From: Geobacter sp.
GTDB lineage: Bacteria > Desulfobacterota > Desulfuromonadia > Geobacterales > Geobacteraceae
DNA: 42,262 bases
NCBI GenBank assembly: GCA_003490025.1
Contig: DNJC01000012.1
Coordinates: forward strand, 7,736 to 49,997
Reading direction: 5' to 3'
This document shows, in pieces, positions 16,206-24,570 of the stretch (the first letter of the stretch is position 1; every line of letters starts with the position of its first letter). Both the position numbers and the translations under genes were made by a program. The notes under the pieces are model-generated. The model saw nothing but the letters and a program-made list of their open reading frames with translations. It did not search any database and was not told the DNA's origin.

Positions 16206-16571
16206 ATGAAAAAAATACTTGCCGTGGATGACGAACCAAACATCTTGATGTCCATCGAGTTCATCCTGGAGATGGAAGGGTACCAGGTCCACACAGCGCG
16301 GGACGGAGATGAGGCGCTGGAAGTGGCCGAGCGGGAACACCCGGATTTGATCCTCCTGGACGTGAACATGCCCAGGAAAGGCGGCTACGAGGTGTGCCGA
16401 ATCCTGCGGGAACGCGAGGATCTGGCTGCAACGAAAGTGATCATGCTCACGGCCAAGGGGCAGGCCCTGGAAAAGAAGAAGGGAATCGAGATGGGGGCGG
16501 ACGAATACGTGACCAAACCATTTGCGGCCGATGAACTGCTCGGCAAGATCCGCGCCCTGCTTGAGTCATGA
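16206..16571 (+). CDS. Receiver-only response regulator
   Basis: A 121-aa single-domain CheY-like receiver. Phosphorylation-site residues are complete: acidic pair D8-D9 (AVDDEPNIL), phospho-acceptor D52 (LILLDVNMP), switch T82 (IMLTAKG) and K104 (VTKPF). There is no output domain, so it must act by protein contact or as a phosphate carrier. Its stop codon overlaps the start of the HAMP-exonuclease gene (ATGA), so the two are translationally coupled. The likely phosphodonor is the transporter-kinase encoded three genes downstream. CbrA-type kinases usually pair with a DNA-binding NtrC-like regulator, so a receiver-only partner is unusual. Confidence 0.92.
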   Translation: MKKILAVDDEPNILMSIEFILEMEGYQVHTARDGDEALEVAEREHPDLILLDVNMPRKGGYEVCRILREREDLAATKVIMLTAKGQALEKKKGIEMGADEYVTKPFAADELLGKIRALLES

Positions 16572-19072
16572 CGACTGATCTCAAGGCAGGCACGCACCAC
16601 AGAAGCAACAGCCTGCGCCGCCGGCTGGTACTTTCCCTCCTGGGCCTTGCGCTGATACCGCTGTTGGCCGCGCTGACGACCCTGTTCTTCGTGGTCCGCA
16701 ACGACGTGGAAGAGATCCAGGGACGGCGGCTTTCCCAGGAAGCCGGACAGTTGGCGGAGCACCTGCGGGCCGAGTTATACCGGAACCGGCAGGTCGGCCC
16801 GGCCGAGGTACCCAAGGTCGCCGCCTTGCTGTTGCAAAAGCACGCCGAGTTGTCGCTCCAGGGAGAGCTGGGTTCCGTTTTGCTCCTTAGCGCCGAGGGA
16901 CGCCGCCTGGCGGGAAACCCCCAGGTCCCGCTCCCCCCCGTGCCATACGGGGATACCGGCTGGGTCAGCTTTGGAAGCAACGGCGAGAGTTATTACGCCG
17001 GCGTCAAAGCGGTGCAGATACCGGGCGCCTCCCCCCCCGGCAACTGGTACCTCGCCGTGGTGCAACCGGCTTCCCAGGTGTTCGAGCATCTGTACTCGGT
17101 CAGCCTCCAGGCCGCCTTGTTCCTGGCCATCTTCGCCTTCGTGGTCGCCACCACCGCGTGGCGGCTGGCGGACCAGTATATGCGCCCCATAGCCGAGATC
17201 CGGCGCGGCGCGGAGATCGTCTCCCGCATCAATCTGGACCACAGGATCAAGATCGACACCGGCGACGAGATGGAGGAACTCGCCCTCGAGTTCAACCTGA
17301 TGGCCGAGAAGCTGGGGCAGGTCTACCAGGAACTCGAAAGGCGCGTGTCGGAAGCGACGCGGACGGTACAGGAAGAACGCAATCGGCTGGCAACCGTGCT
17401 CCGCACCATGGTAGACGGGGTGGTGGTCGCCAACGAGGCCGGGGAGATCATCCTGATGAACCCCAGGGCCAGGATCATCCTGGATCAGGGGTTCACCTCG
17501 GGGATCGGCGCCGCCTTGTCGAGCATCTTCCCGAGCGACCGGCTCGGTTTTCACCTGAAACGGCTGCGCAAAGCGTGGGCTCCGGGGCGCGAGGCGGTGG
17601 AAGAGGTGATCCTCCCCTTGAGCGGCGGCAAACTCCTCAAAGGCTCCCTCTCCGTCATTCCGGGCTCCGAGGGCGAACGGGCCGGATTCCTGCTGGTGTT
17701 TTGCGATCTGAGCGCCCCCACACGGGAGGGGAAACAGTTCGAGGAGACCCTGCAGGAGATGCCTCAACTCTTGAGGGGGCCGGTGGCTACCTCCCGCACG
17801 CTGGTGGAGACCCTGCAACGGCACCGGGACATGTCGGCGGAGAAACAGCAGGCCTTTCTCACGGCGCTGGCGGAGGAACTGGCGCGTCTCACCGAGCGGA
17901 TCCTTGCCATGGAGGACGCCGCCGCTGCGGCGCGGACCTCTCGCTGGCCCGCCATCGCTTCCCATCCCGGCGAGCTCCTGGAAGAGGCACTGGCCGCGGC
18001 CACGGGGATCTCCGTCGCCGTCGAGGCCGCCGGCCCGGTCCCCCTGGTGCTGGTCGAGCCTTTCTCCTGGGTGGCCTCGCTGCGCTGCATCCTGGGCTGG
18101 ATCGAACAGGGGAATACCGGCAGGTTGCCGGTCGAGGCGAACCTTCGGGAGGAGGAAGGTTCGGTGGTGACCACCTTTCGGGTCCAAGGGACCTTTCACG
18201 GCAACCCGGCCGAACTGGAATCGCTTCAGGTTTCCCCCGCCGGCGAGGAGCCGCTCTCTCTGGGAGAGACGGTGCGCAGAAACCGGGGCGAACTCTGGAC
18301 CCGGTCCTTGGGGAATTCCCTCGAGGTGCGGCTTGCCCTGTTGCCGTCCAGCGCGGCCTCCCTGGCGCGCAGCGGCACCGGCCTGGTAGAGGGAGAGCCG
18401 GAGTTTTACGATTTCGATCTCTTCCTGCCGCGGCCGGTCCTGGAGCGGGAAGATCTGCTCCGGGCGGACCTCCCGGATCTCGAGTACGTGGTGTTCGACA
18501 CGGAGACCACGGGGCTGCAGATCTCCCAGGGGGACAAGGTGGTCAGCATCAGCGCCGTGCGCATCAGGCGCGGCCGGGTGCAAAACGCCGACATCTTCCA
18601 TACCCTGGTCAATCCCGGGCGCCACATCCCCGCGGAATCGGTGGTCTTTCACCACATAGAGGATCACATGGTGCTGGACGCGCCCTCCATGAGCGAGGTG
18701 TACCCGCAATTCGTGAAGTACATCGGCGACTCGGTGCTGGTGGCGCACAACGCGGCCTTCGACAAAAAGTGCCTCGACATGGCCGCGGCCGAGGCGGGGC
18801 TCCCCCAGGTCGACAACCCGATCCTCGACACGTTGTTTCTTTCCGTCGGCCTGCACAGCGGCACCGAGGGGCACAGCCTCGACGCCATGGCTGAACGCAT
18901 GGGGGTCACCATCGAGGGGCGGCATACCTCACTGGGAGACGCCCGTGCCACAGCGCAGGTGTTCCTCGGTCTCATGGCGCTCCTCCCGGCGCGCGGGGTG
19001 CGCACCCTGGCCGAGGCCAAGGCCTTTTGCGACACGAACCTGCTGCTGCGCTGGCAGTCGTCCCGATTCTGA
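16568..19072 (+). CDS. HAMP sensor with degenerate kinase core fused to DEDDh 3'-5' exonuclease
   Basis: An 834-aa fusion. Residues 20-43 and about 178-198 are membrane helices around a periplasmic domain; a HAMP region follows (about 198-250), then a coiled stretch, a PAS-like domain (about 275-385) and a kinase-like part (about 390-615). That part keeps the layout of a histidine kinase, but the H-box position reads MPQLLRGPVATSR with no histidine, and the ATP-binding N and G boxes are not recognisable. The C-terminus (about 640-805) is a DnaQ/PolC-epsilon-type exonuclease with all five DEDDh residues: D644 and E646 (FDTETTG), D732 (HNAAFD), H786 and D791 (HTSLGDA). I infer that the membrane sensor controls a nuclease instead of phosphotransfer. 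It starts inside the regulator stop codon. Confidence 0.87.
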   Translation: MTTDLKAGTHHRSNSLRRRLVLSLLGLALIPLLAALTTLFFVVRNDVEEIQGRRLSQEAGQLAEHLRAELYRNRQVGPAEVPKVAALLLQKHAELSLQGELGSVLLLSAEGRRLAGNPQVPLPPVPYGDTGWVSFGSNGESYYAGVKAVQIPGASPPGNWYLAVVQPASQVFEHLYSVSLQAALFLAIFAFVVATTAWRLADQYMRPIAEIRRGAEIVSRINLDHRIKIDTGDEMEELALEFNLMAEKLGQVYQELERRVSEATRTVQEERNRLATVLRTMVDGVVVANEAGEIILMNPRARIILDQGFTSGIGAALSSIFPSDRLGFHLKRLRKAWAPGREAVEEVILPLSGGKLLKGSLSVIPGSEGERAGFLLVFCDLSAPTREGKQFEETLQEMPQLLRGPVATSRTLVETLQRHRDMSAEKQQAFLTALAEELARLTERILAMEDAAAAARTSRWPAIASHPGELLEEALAAATGISVAVEAAGPVPLVLVEPFSWVASLRCILGWIEQGNTGRLPVEANLREEEGSVVTTFRVQGTFHGNPAELESLQVSPAGEEPLSLGETVRRNRGELWTRSLGNSLEVRLALLPSSAASLARSGTGLVEGEPEFYDFDLFLPRPVLEREDLLRADLPDLEYVVFDTETTGLQISQGDKVVSISAVRIRRGRVQNADIFHTLVNPGRHIPAESVVFHHIEDHMVLDAPSMSEVYPQFVKYIGDSVLVAHNAAFDKKCLDMAAAEAGLPQVDNPILDTLFLSVGLHSGTEGHSLDAMAERMGVTIEGRHTSLGDARATAQVFLGLMALLPARGVRTLAEAKAFCDTNLLLRWQSSRF

Positions 19073-19111
19073 TTCTCGCCTCATCCGGCATCTGACAAAG
19101 GAGGTATCGAC

Positions 19112-19303
19112 ATGGATCTGACCGCGCGTCGGCTCGCCGCACTTTTTGCCGTTGGCCTGGCAGCCCTGTACCCTCCTCTGCTCGGCGCCTTCAACCGGCC
19201 GGGAAGCGTCCTCGGCATCCCGATCCTGCCCCTCTACCTCTTCACCGTATGGGGCGGCCTGGTGCTGGCCGGCTGGCTCTTGGCCCGGAGGGACAAACGG
19301 TGA
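19112..19303 (+). CDS. Small two-helix protein, CbrX-like or symporter small subunit
   Basis: A 63-aa protein with two hydrophobic helices (about 8-26, and 37-57 PILPLYLFTVWGGLVLAGW) and a basic end (LARRDKR). It has a strong ribosome site (AAAGGAGGT). Its stop overlaps the GTG start of the transporter-kinase by four bases (GTGA), so the pair is translationally coupled. Small ORFs coupled in this way precede cbrA in Pseudomonas (CbrX), and DUF4212/DUF485-type small subunits precede ActP-like symporters. It fits either group, but its length is short for DUF4212. A role as an assembly partner of the transporter is inference. Confidence 0.8.
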   Translation: MDLTARRLAALFAVGLAALYPPLLGAFNRPGSVLGIPILPLYLFTVWGGLVLAGWLLARRDKR

Positions 19304-22300
19304 ATACCCTCACGGTCGCCACCCTCTGCGTCGGCTATCTCCTGGTCCTCTTCGCCATCGCCTACGCCGCGGACGACGCGAGGGCGCAGGGGCGCAGCCC
19401 GGTGGACAACCCCTGGGTGTACAGCTTTTCCCTGGCTGTCTACTGCACCTCCTGGACCTACTACGGCAGTGTCGGGCAGGCCTCTTCCACGGGGTTGGGT
19501 TTCCTGGCCATCTATCTCGGCCCCACCCTGATCTTCCTGCTGGGGCCGTCCCTGCTCAGGCGGCTGGTGAGCTTCTGCCGCGCCGAGGGGGTCACCAGCC
19601 TGCCGGACCTGCTCGAGGTCCTGTACGGCAGGGGATGGCTCCTGGGGGGGCTGGCCACCGTCATGATGGTGATCGGCATCACCCCTTACATCGGGCTCCA
19701 GTTGAAGGCGATCGGATACACCTTCGATCTCCTCACCGGAAGGGCCCCCGCCTCGGGGATCCTGGACGACGCCTCCTTCTGGGCCGCCCTCGGGCTCTCC
19801 CTCTTCGCCGGGCTCTTCGGGGCGCGGAGCCTGATCGCCACCGAGCGCCACGAGGGGATGGTCGCGGCGATAGCGTTCGAGAGCGCCGTGAAGCTCGGGG
19901 CGTTTCTGGTGCTCGGTCTCTACATCACCTTCGGCATCGGCGGCGGGCTTACGGTGGTTTTCGAGCGCGCCCTCGCCGACCCGCAGCTCTCGCAGCTGTT
20001 CCTGCTCGGCAGCCAGTCGGGTACCTCGATCCCCGCCTGGGTCACCCTGAGCATCTTTTCCGCCTCGGCCGTGATCCTGCTCCCCCGCCAGTTTCACATG
20101 CTGGTGGTCGAGAACGTGCGGGAAGGGCACCTGCGCACCTCGGCCTGGGCCTTTCCCGCATACCTGTTTCTCATCAACCTGCTGGTGCTCCCCGTGGCCC
20201 TGGTAGGGCGCCTGTACGGCGGGGCGCTGAACCCGGATTTCTTCATGATCTCCCTGCCGCTGTCGCAGGGTCACACCGGGCTCGCCTTTCTTGCCTACCT
20301 GGGCGGGTTCTCGGCTGCGACCAGCATGGTGATCGTCGAGGCGGTCGCACTCGCCACCATGATTCTGCATCACTCCGGCGTGGCCGTGCTGGGGAACCTT
20401 TTCCATAGCTTTCGCGGTCTGGGCGGCCCGGAGGGGGTCGATCTGGCCCGCCCCCTCCTGTACACCAAGCGGGCCGTCATCCTGGGCATGGTCCTTCTGG
20501 GTTATGCCTTCAAGCGCACCATCGGCGAATCCCATACCCTGGTCGCCACCGGGCTTTTGTCCTTTTGCGCCGTATTCCAGTTCGCACCCGCCGTCCTTTT
20601 CGGCCTGTGCTGGAAGGGGGGCACCCGAACCGGCGCCTTGGCGGGGCTTCTGGCCGGGTTTGCCGTCTGGACCTACACGCTGCTCTTGCCGAGCTTCGCC
20701 GATTCGGGCTGGGTGGACGCCTCCTTCCTGAGCCTGGGGCCGTGGGGCATGGAACTGCTGCGGCCTCGGGCGCTGTTCGGACTGGCGGGATTCGACACCT
20801 GGACCCACGCGCTGATCTGGAGCCTGGTGTTCAACGTGGGGGCCTATTTCGTCTTCAGCCTGTTGTCCCGGCAGTCGGGGGAGGGGGATGGGGAGCGCGC
20901 AGGCTTGCCGGCGGCGTGGGCCACCAGGGCGGATCTCGAAGGGCTCCTGACCCGATTCGTCGGTGCCGGCACGGCGCGGGAGGTGCTGGGGGTTCTTCCG
21001 GACCATGCCTCGCCGCAGGTGCTCCTCGAGGCCGCCGAGCGCTGCCTGGCGAGCGCCCTGGGAGCCAAGTCGGCCCGGATGATCATCGACAGCACGCAGA
21101 CCTGGCCCAGGGAGCGGGTCGTGGAGATTCTGGACGTCTTCGGCGGAGTTTCCAAGACCCTGGCCGAGGGGCAGGATACCCTGGAGCGGCGGCTGCGCGA
21201 GTTGATGGTGCTGCATGAGGCCTCCCGCGCCCTGTCGCGCAGTCTCGACCTCGACACGCTGCTGCAGGAGGTGCTGCTCCTGATCAAGCGCGAGTTCGGC
21301 TTCGAGCACCTGGGGGTCCGGCTCATGGGTGAAGATGGCACCTTGCGCATCCGCAGCCACGTGGGACTCAGTGCCGCGTACGTGGCGGCGTCCGCCATGG
21401 CCCCTACCCGGGACACATATTTCGGTACCTGTTTTCTGGAGGCCCAGCCGGTGGTGGTGGGAGACACCCGGGATATAGACAAACCCCTGCTTATAACCAG
21501 GCTGACCCGGGAACTGCCGGTGAGCGCCTTCATTCACGCCCCGATGATCTACGAGGGACGGGTGATCGGCGTCCTCACCGGCTACGCCACCCGCGGACCG
21601 ATGCACTTCACCAGCGAGTTCGTCGAGCTGTTCGCCGTGCTGGCCAACCAGCTCGCCATGGCGGCGGTCAACGCGCAGCTCTACGGCGAGGTGCAGGCCT
21701 ACAGCCACGCCATGGAGGAGAAGGTGGCCCGGCGCACGGCGGAGCTGGAGCAGGCCAACGCGCGGCTGCTGGAGCTGGACCGATTGAAGAGCGACTTTCT
21801 CTCCACGGTCAGCCACGAGTTGCGGACCCCGCTCACCTCGATCCGTTCCTTCTCCGAGATCCTGTTGCGCTACGAGGTGGACGACCCCGAGAAGCGCAAG
21901 AAATTCGTCGGCATCATCAACAACGAGGCGGAGCGGCTCACCCGCATGATCAACGACCTGCTCGACCTCTCCAGGATCGAAGCCGGCCGGCTTGACCTGA
22001 AGCCCGAGCCCCTGGATCTGGAAACGGTCTTTGCCAGGGCTCTCAGCGCCACCCAGCCGCTCATGGCCGAAAAAGGGATTCACGCCTCCAGCGAAATCGA
22101 AGCCGGCCTGCCGCCGGTTCATGCCGACGCGGACCGGCTGCACCAGGTGCTCACCAACCTGGTCGCCAACTCCGTGAAGTTCTCGCCCGAGGGGGGGGCG
22201 ATCCGGCTCAGCAGTCGGCAACAGCAAGGCTTTGCCCTGATCAGCGTGGCGGACGAAGGCCCGGGCATCCCGGCGGACCGGCTGGAGCAGGTTTTCGAGC

Positions 22301-22461
22301 GTTTTCACCAGGTGCGGGACCCCCAGAAATCCCACCCCCTAGGCACTGGGCTGGGGCTGACCATTTCCCGGGAGATCGTCGAGGGTATGGGAGGCCGGAT
22401 CTGGGTCGAGAGCGAGCTCGGGGCCGGCGCCGTGTTCTCATTCACCGTTCCGCTCGTCTGA
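19300..22461 (+). CDS. SLC5 transporter-histidine kinase (CbrA-like)
   Basis: A 1053-aa membrane kinase. Residues 1 to about 520 form a sodium:solute symporter (SLC5) domain with about 12-13 helices (for example NPWVYSFSLAVYCTSWTYYG and VTSLPDLLEVLYG). A GAF domain follows (about 636-790), then a coiled coil, a HisKA domain with phospho-acceptor H839 (STVSHELRTPL), and an HATPase with N-box (HQVLTNLVANSVKFSP, near 948), DEGPGIP and GTGLGLT. CbrA-type proteins couple transport or sensing of small carboxylates or amino acids to phosphorylation. The GTG at 19300 is chosen for its four-base overlap with the upstream gene and GGAGGGA upstream. The receiver at 16206 is its probable partner. Confidence 0.92.
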   Translation: MNTLTVATLCVGYLLVLFAIAYAADDARAQGRSPVDNPWVYSFSLAVYCTSWTYYGSVGQASSTGLGFLAIYLGPTLIFLLGPSLLRRLVSFCRAEGVTSLPDLLEVLYGRGWLLGGLATVMMVIGITPYIGLQLKAIGYTFDLLTGRAPASGILDDASFWAALGLSLFAGLFGARSLIATERHEGMVAAIAFESAVKLGAFLVLGLYITFGIGGGLTVVFERALADPQLSQLFLLGSQSGTSIPAWVTLSIFSASAVILLPRQFHMLVVENVREGHLRTSAWAFPAYLFLINLLVLPVALVGRLYGGALNPDFFMISLPLSQGHTGLAFLAYLGGFSAATSMVIVEAVALATMILHHSGVAVLGNLFHSFRGLGGPEGVDLARPLLYTKRAVILGMVLLGYAFKRTIGESHTLVATGLLSFCAVFQFAPAVLFGLCWKGGTRTGALAGLLAGFAVWTYTLLLPSFADSGWVDASFLSLGPWGMELLRPRALFGLAGFDTWTHALIWSLVFNVGAYFVFSLLSRQSGEGDGERAGLPAAWATRADLEGLLTRFVGAGTAREVLGVLPDHASPQVLLEAAERCLASALGAKSARMIIDSTQTWPRERVVEILDVFGGVSKTLAEGQDTLERRLRELMVLHEASRALSRSLDLDTLLQEVLLLIKREFGFEHLGVRLMGEDGTLRIRSHVGLSAAYVAASAMAPTRDTYFGTCFLEAQPVVVGDTRDIDKPLLITRLTRELPVSAFIHAPMIYEGRVIGVLTGYATRGPMHFTSEFVELFAVLANQLAMAAVNAQLYGEVQAYSHAMEEKVARRTAELEQANARLLELDRLKSDFLSTVSHELRTPLTSIRSFSEILLRYEVDDPEKRKKFVGIINNEAERLTRMINDLLDLSRIEAGRLDLKPEPLDLETVFARALSATQPLMAEKGIHASSEIEAGLPPVHADADRLHQVLTNLVANSVKFSPEGGAIRLSSRQQQGFALISVADEGPGIPADRLEQVFERFHQVRDPQKSHPLGTGLGLTISREIVEGMGGRIWVESELGAGAVFSFTVPLV

Positions 22462-22583
22462 GAATCAGTTCTACGTTCTACGTTCTACGTTGAAAAGCTG
22501 AACGTGGCCTCGAAAACAATAACGTTGCACGAAGGATACGGGCAACGGGGTAACCTCCCTCCCCTTCAAGGGGAGGGGCGGGG

Positions 22584-22785
22584 TCACTGCCATTAAGTTA
22601 AGAGCTTTACCCGCTACTGACTTACTCCTCCCCCCAGGCTGGGAGGGGGGAAGACTAGCGGCTTCAGCGAAGAACCGGAGTAGGGGCGAATGATTATTCG
22701 CCCCTACGGACCCTCCCCCTCCGGGGGCGGGGACCGCTTTGTCAAGACAGATAGGGGCTCAAGTTCCTTAACTTAATGGCAGTGA
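22584..22785. mobile_element. MITE-like element with 19-bp terminal inverted repeats
   Basis: TCACTGCCATTAAGTTAAG (22584-22602) is repeated in perfect inversion at 22767-22785, enclosing 202 bases with no coding capacity. Inside is a perfect palindrome (22681-22706, GGGGCGAAT/ATTCGCCCC). A single copy of the same terminal sequence appears at 28273-28289. I could not define a clear target duplication. The pattern suggests a non-autonomous transposable element. Confidence 0.6.
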
Positions 22786-22811
22786 GGGTCGGGGTGGGGA
22801 TGGGTTAGCGT

Positions 22812-22916
22812 TGAACGTTGAACGTAGAACGTAGAACGTAGAACGTAGAACGTTGAACGTAGAACGTAGAACGTAGAACGTAGAACGTAGAACGTAGAAC
22901 GTAGAACGTAGAACTT
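22812..22916. repeat. 7-bp tandem repeat array (AGAACGT), about 15 copies
   Basis: Fifteen successive 7-base units: mostly AGAACGT, with TGAACGT variants at units 1, 2 and 7 and a final AGAACTT. The array ends 20 bases before the DUF294 start codon. Three units of the reverse complement occur at 22469-22489. Copy number is likely to vary between strains. Confidence 0.9.
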
Positions 22917-22936
22917 CAGTTGGGGTTGGGGGGACC

Positions 22937-24394
22937 ATGCCGAACAAAGGAATTGCGGGGGAAAGTCTCTTGTGCCTCCGCATCGAAACTGTGTGCAAGG
23001 GCCCTGTCATCGTCTGCCCGCCGGACATGGATGTAATCGACGCGGCCCGGCTCATGGAAGAGCATGATGTCACGGCGGTCGTGGTTGGCGACGACGGACC
23101 TCCGCTCGGGGTGTTCTCCATCCGCGACCTGCGCAGGTTCATGGCGGATCGCGGCGGCGCGGGGCCCGGTCGCAAGCTCCGGGACAACATGGGGAATGGG
23201 CCGGACACCATCGGCCTGAAGGACTACGTCTTTGAGGCGGTGCTCAAGATGACCCGGCACAACCTCTTTCACCTGGGTGTAGTGGGGGAGGAGGGGAACA
23301 TCGTCGGCATCGTCAACGCCACCGAACTTCTGCAACTCCAGAGCAGTGCGCCCCTGTACCTGTACCAGGAAATCGAGCAGGCCAAGTCCATCGAGCAACT
23401 GCGTCGGCTCGGCCAGAGGATAGTCGACCTGGTGCGGTTCGCCCTGACGGGGCAGATCCGGATCGAAAGCATCGTGCGGCTCATCTCCGGGTTCAACGAC
23501 GCCATCACCTTGCGGCTGATCGCACTGCTGGCAAGCGACGAGGGGATCCGCCTCCCCGCCGGGGCGGCATACCTCGTCCTTGGCAGCGAAGGGCGGGGCG
23601 AGCAGACCCTGCGTACCGATCAGGACAACGCGATCGTCTGCGCCGACGATCTGCCGCCGGAACAACTGTGCGAGGTGATACGGTTCGCCGACCGACTGGT
23701 TCAGGCCCTGGAGACCATCGGTGTGCCCCGTTGCCCGGGCAACATCATGGCCAGCTCCCCCCAGTGGCGCCACAGTCTCACCGAATGGAACAAACTTGTG
23801 CGCCAGTGGATCAGCGCCCCCACTCCCGAGCACGTGTTGAATTTCGGCATGTTACAGGACCTCCGGACACTGCATGGCGACCACGCTCTGGGCCTGCGAC
23901 TGCGCGACCAGATCCTCGCCACCGTCCAGCGAAGCGGCACTTTTTTCACCAACATGGCCTGCCATGTGGTGCGTTTCCCGTCGCCGTTCACCACTTTTGG
24001 ACGGATCAGGGTGGAGTCGAGCGGGAAGCACAGGGGCAAGGTAGACCTCAAGAAATCCGGCATCTTCCCCATTGCCGCCGGCGCGACTCTGCTGGCCCTT
24101 GAAGCAGGCATCATCGGCGGGAACACCTGGGACAAATTAGGGCAACTAAGGAAACTGGGCGTCATTTCCGGTCATGACCTGGAGATCATAGAAGCAGCAT
24201 TCTGCTATCTGATCCAGCTCCGCCTGCAGCGGCAGTTGCAGGAACAGCTGGCGGACCGGGAAGCGGCAAACCATGTCGACCCGGAGACCATGACAGACAA
24301 AGAGCGGGAGCGATTCCGGCAAGCCCTCCAGGGCGTCAGCACCTTCCTATGGATATTCCGCGACCACTATAACCTCGACTACGTCTCCATCTGA
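22937..24394 (+). CDS. CBS-domain DUF294 nucleotidyltransferase-like protein
   Basis: A 485-aa cytoplasmic protein. Two CBS domains occupy about residues 15-135 and would bind an adenine nucleotide or related ligand. A DUF294 nucleotidyltransferase domain follows, with G216-S-E-G-R-G-E and the metal aspartates D228 and D230 in LRTDQDNAIV. This is the GlnD/GlnE-like pol-beta fold, so it may transfer a nucleotide to a protein or small molecule. The C-terminal DUF294_C helical region completes it (about 345-480). Homologues are known near ActP-type acetate symporters and DnaQ-like exonucleases. The ATG has GGGGGGA just upstream. Here it is separated from the kinase gene by a repeat-filled gap, so it may have its own promoter. 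Confidence 0.9.
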   Translation: MPNKGIAGESLLCLRIETVCKGPVIVCPPDMDVIDAARLMEEHDVTAVVVGDDGPPLGVFSIRDLRRFMADRGGAGPGRKLRDNMGNGPDTIGLKDYVFEAVLKMTRHNLFHLGVVGEEGNIVGIVNATELLQLQSSAPLYLYQEIEQAKSIEQLRRLGQRIVDLVRFALTGQIRIESIVRLISGFNDAITLRLIALLASDEGIRLPAGAAYLVLGSEGRGEQTLRTDQDNAIVCADDLPPEQLCEVIRFADRLVQALETIGVPRCPGNIMASSPQWRHSLTEWNKLVRQWISAPTPEHVLNFGMLQDLRTLHGDHALGLRLRDQILATVQRSGTFFTNMACHVVRFPSPFTTFGRIRVESSGKHRGKVDLKKSGIFPIAAGATLLALEAGIIGGNTWDKLGQLRKLGVISGHDLEIIEAAFCYLIQLRLQRQLQEQLADREAANHVDPETMTDKERERFRQALQGVSTFLWIFRDHYNLDYVSI

Positions 24395-24570
24395 TCGCTT
24401 CGTCCGTTGCCACAATGAAGCAAACCTTACCCCGACCATTTTTTAAAGCAATAACACCATAAATAATGGACCATCTGTACCTTTTGCAGGTAAGCCGAGT
24501 GTGATAGGGTCAGCCATTGTGAGTGTGACAGATTTTTAGACGGTGACCCAAAACAGTGGGAAGTGGCTCT

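Larger units (their letters stand above)
22462..22936. other. Repeat-filled gap before the DUF294 gene
   Basis: No gene. The gap begins with three TTCTACG units (22469-22489) and ends with a long array of the opposite orientation (22812-22916). Between these lies a 202-bp element with 19-base terminal inverted repeats (22584-22785). A G-rich hairpin (about 22557-22578) also occurs. The gap breaks the otherwise tight spacing of the signalling genes. Confidence 0.75.

Noticed and set aside
16775..18925. A 716-codon minus-strand open frame opposite the exonuclease fusion
   Set aside because: Same kind of shadow; no recognisable motif, whereas the plus strand has HAMP and DEDDh motifs.
19234..22335. 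A 1033-codon open frame on the minus strand opposite the transporter-kinase gene
   Set aside because: It is a GC-skewed shadow: the translation is rich in G, Q, H, P and R with no domain, while the plus strand encodes a clear SLC5/GAF/HisKA/HATPase protein.
22812..22916. Tandem array considered as a CRISPR
   Set aside because: The period is 7 bases with no spacers and no cas genes; it is a simple tandem repeat.
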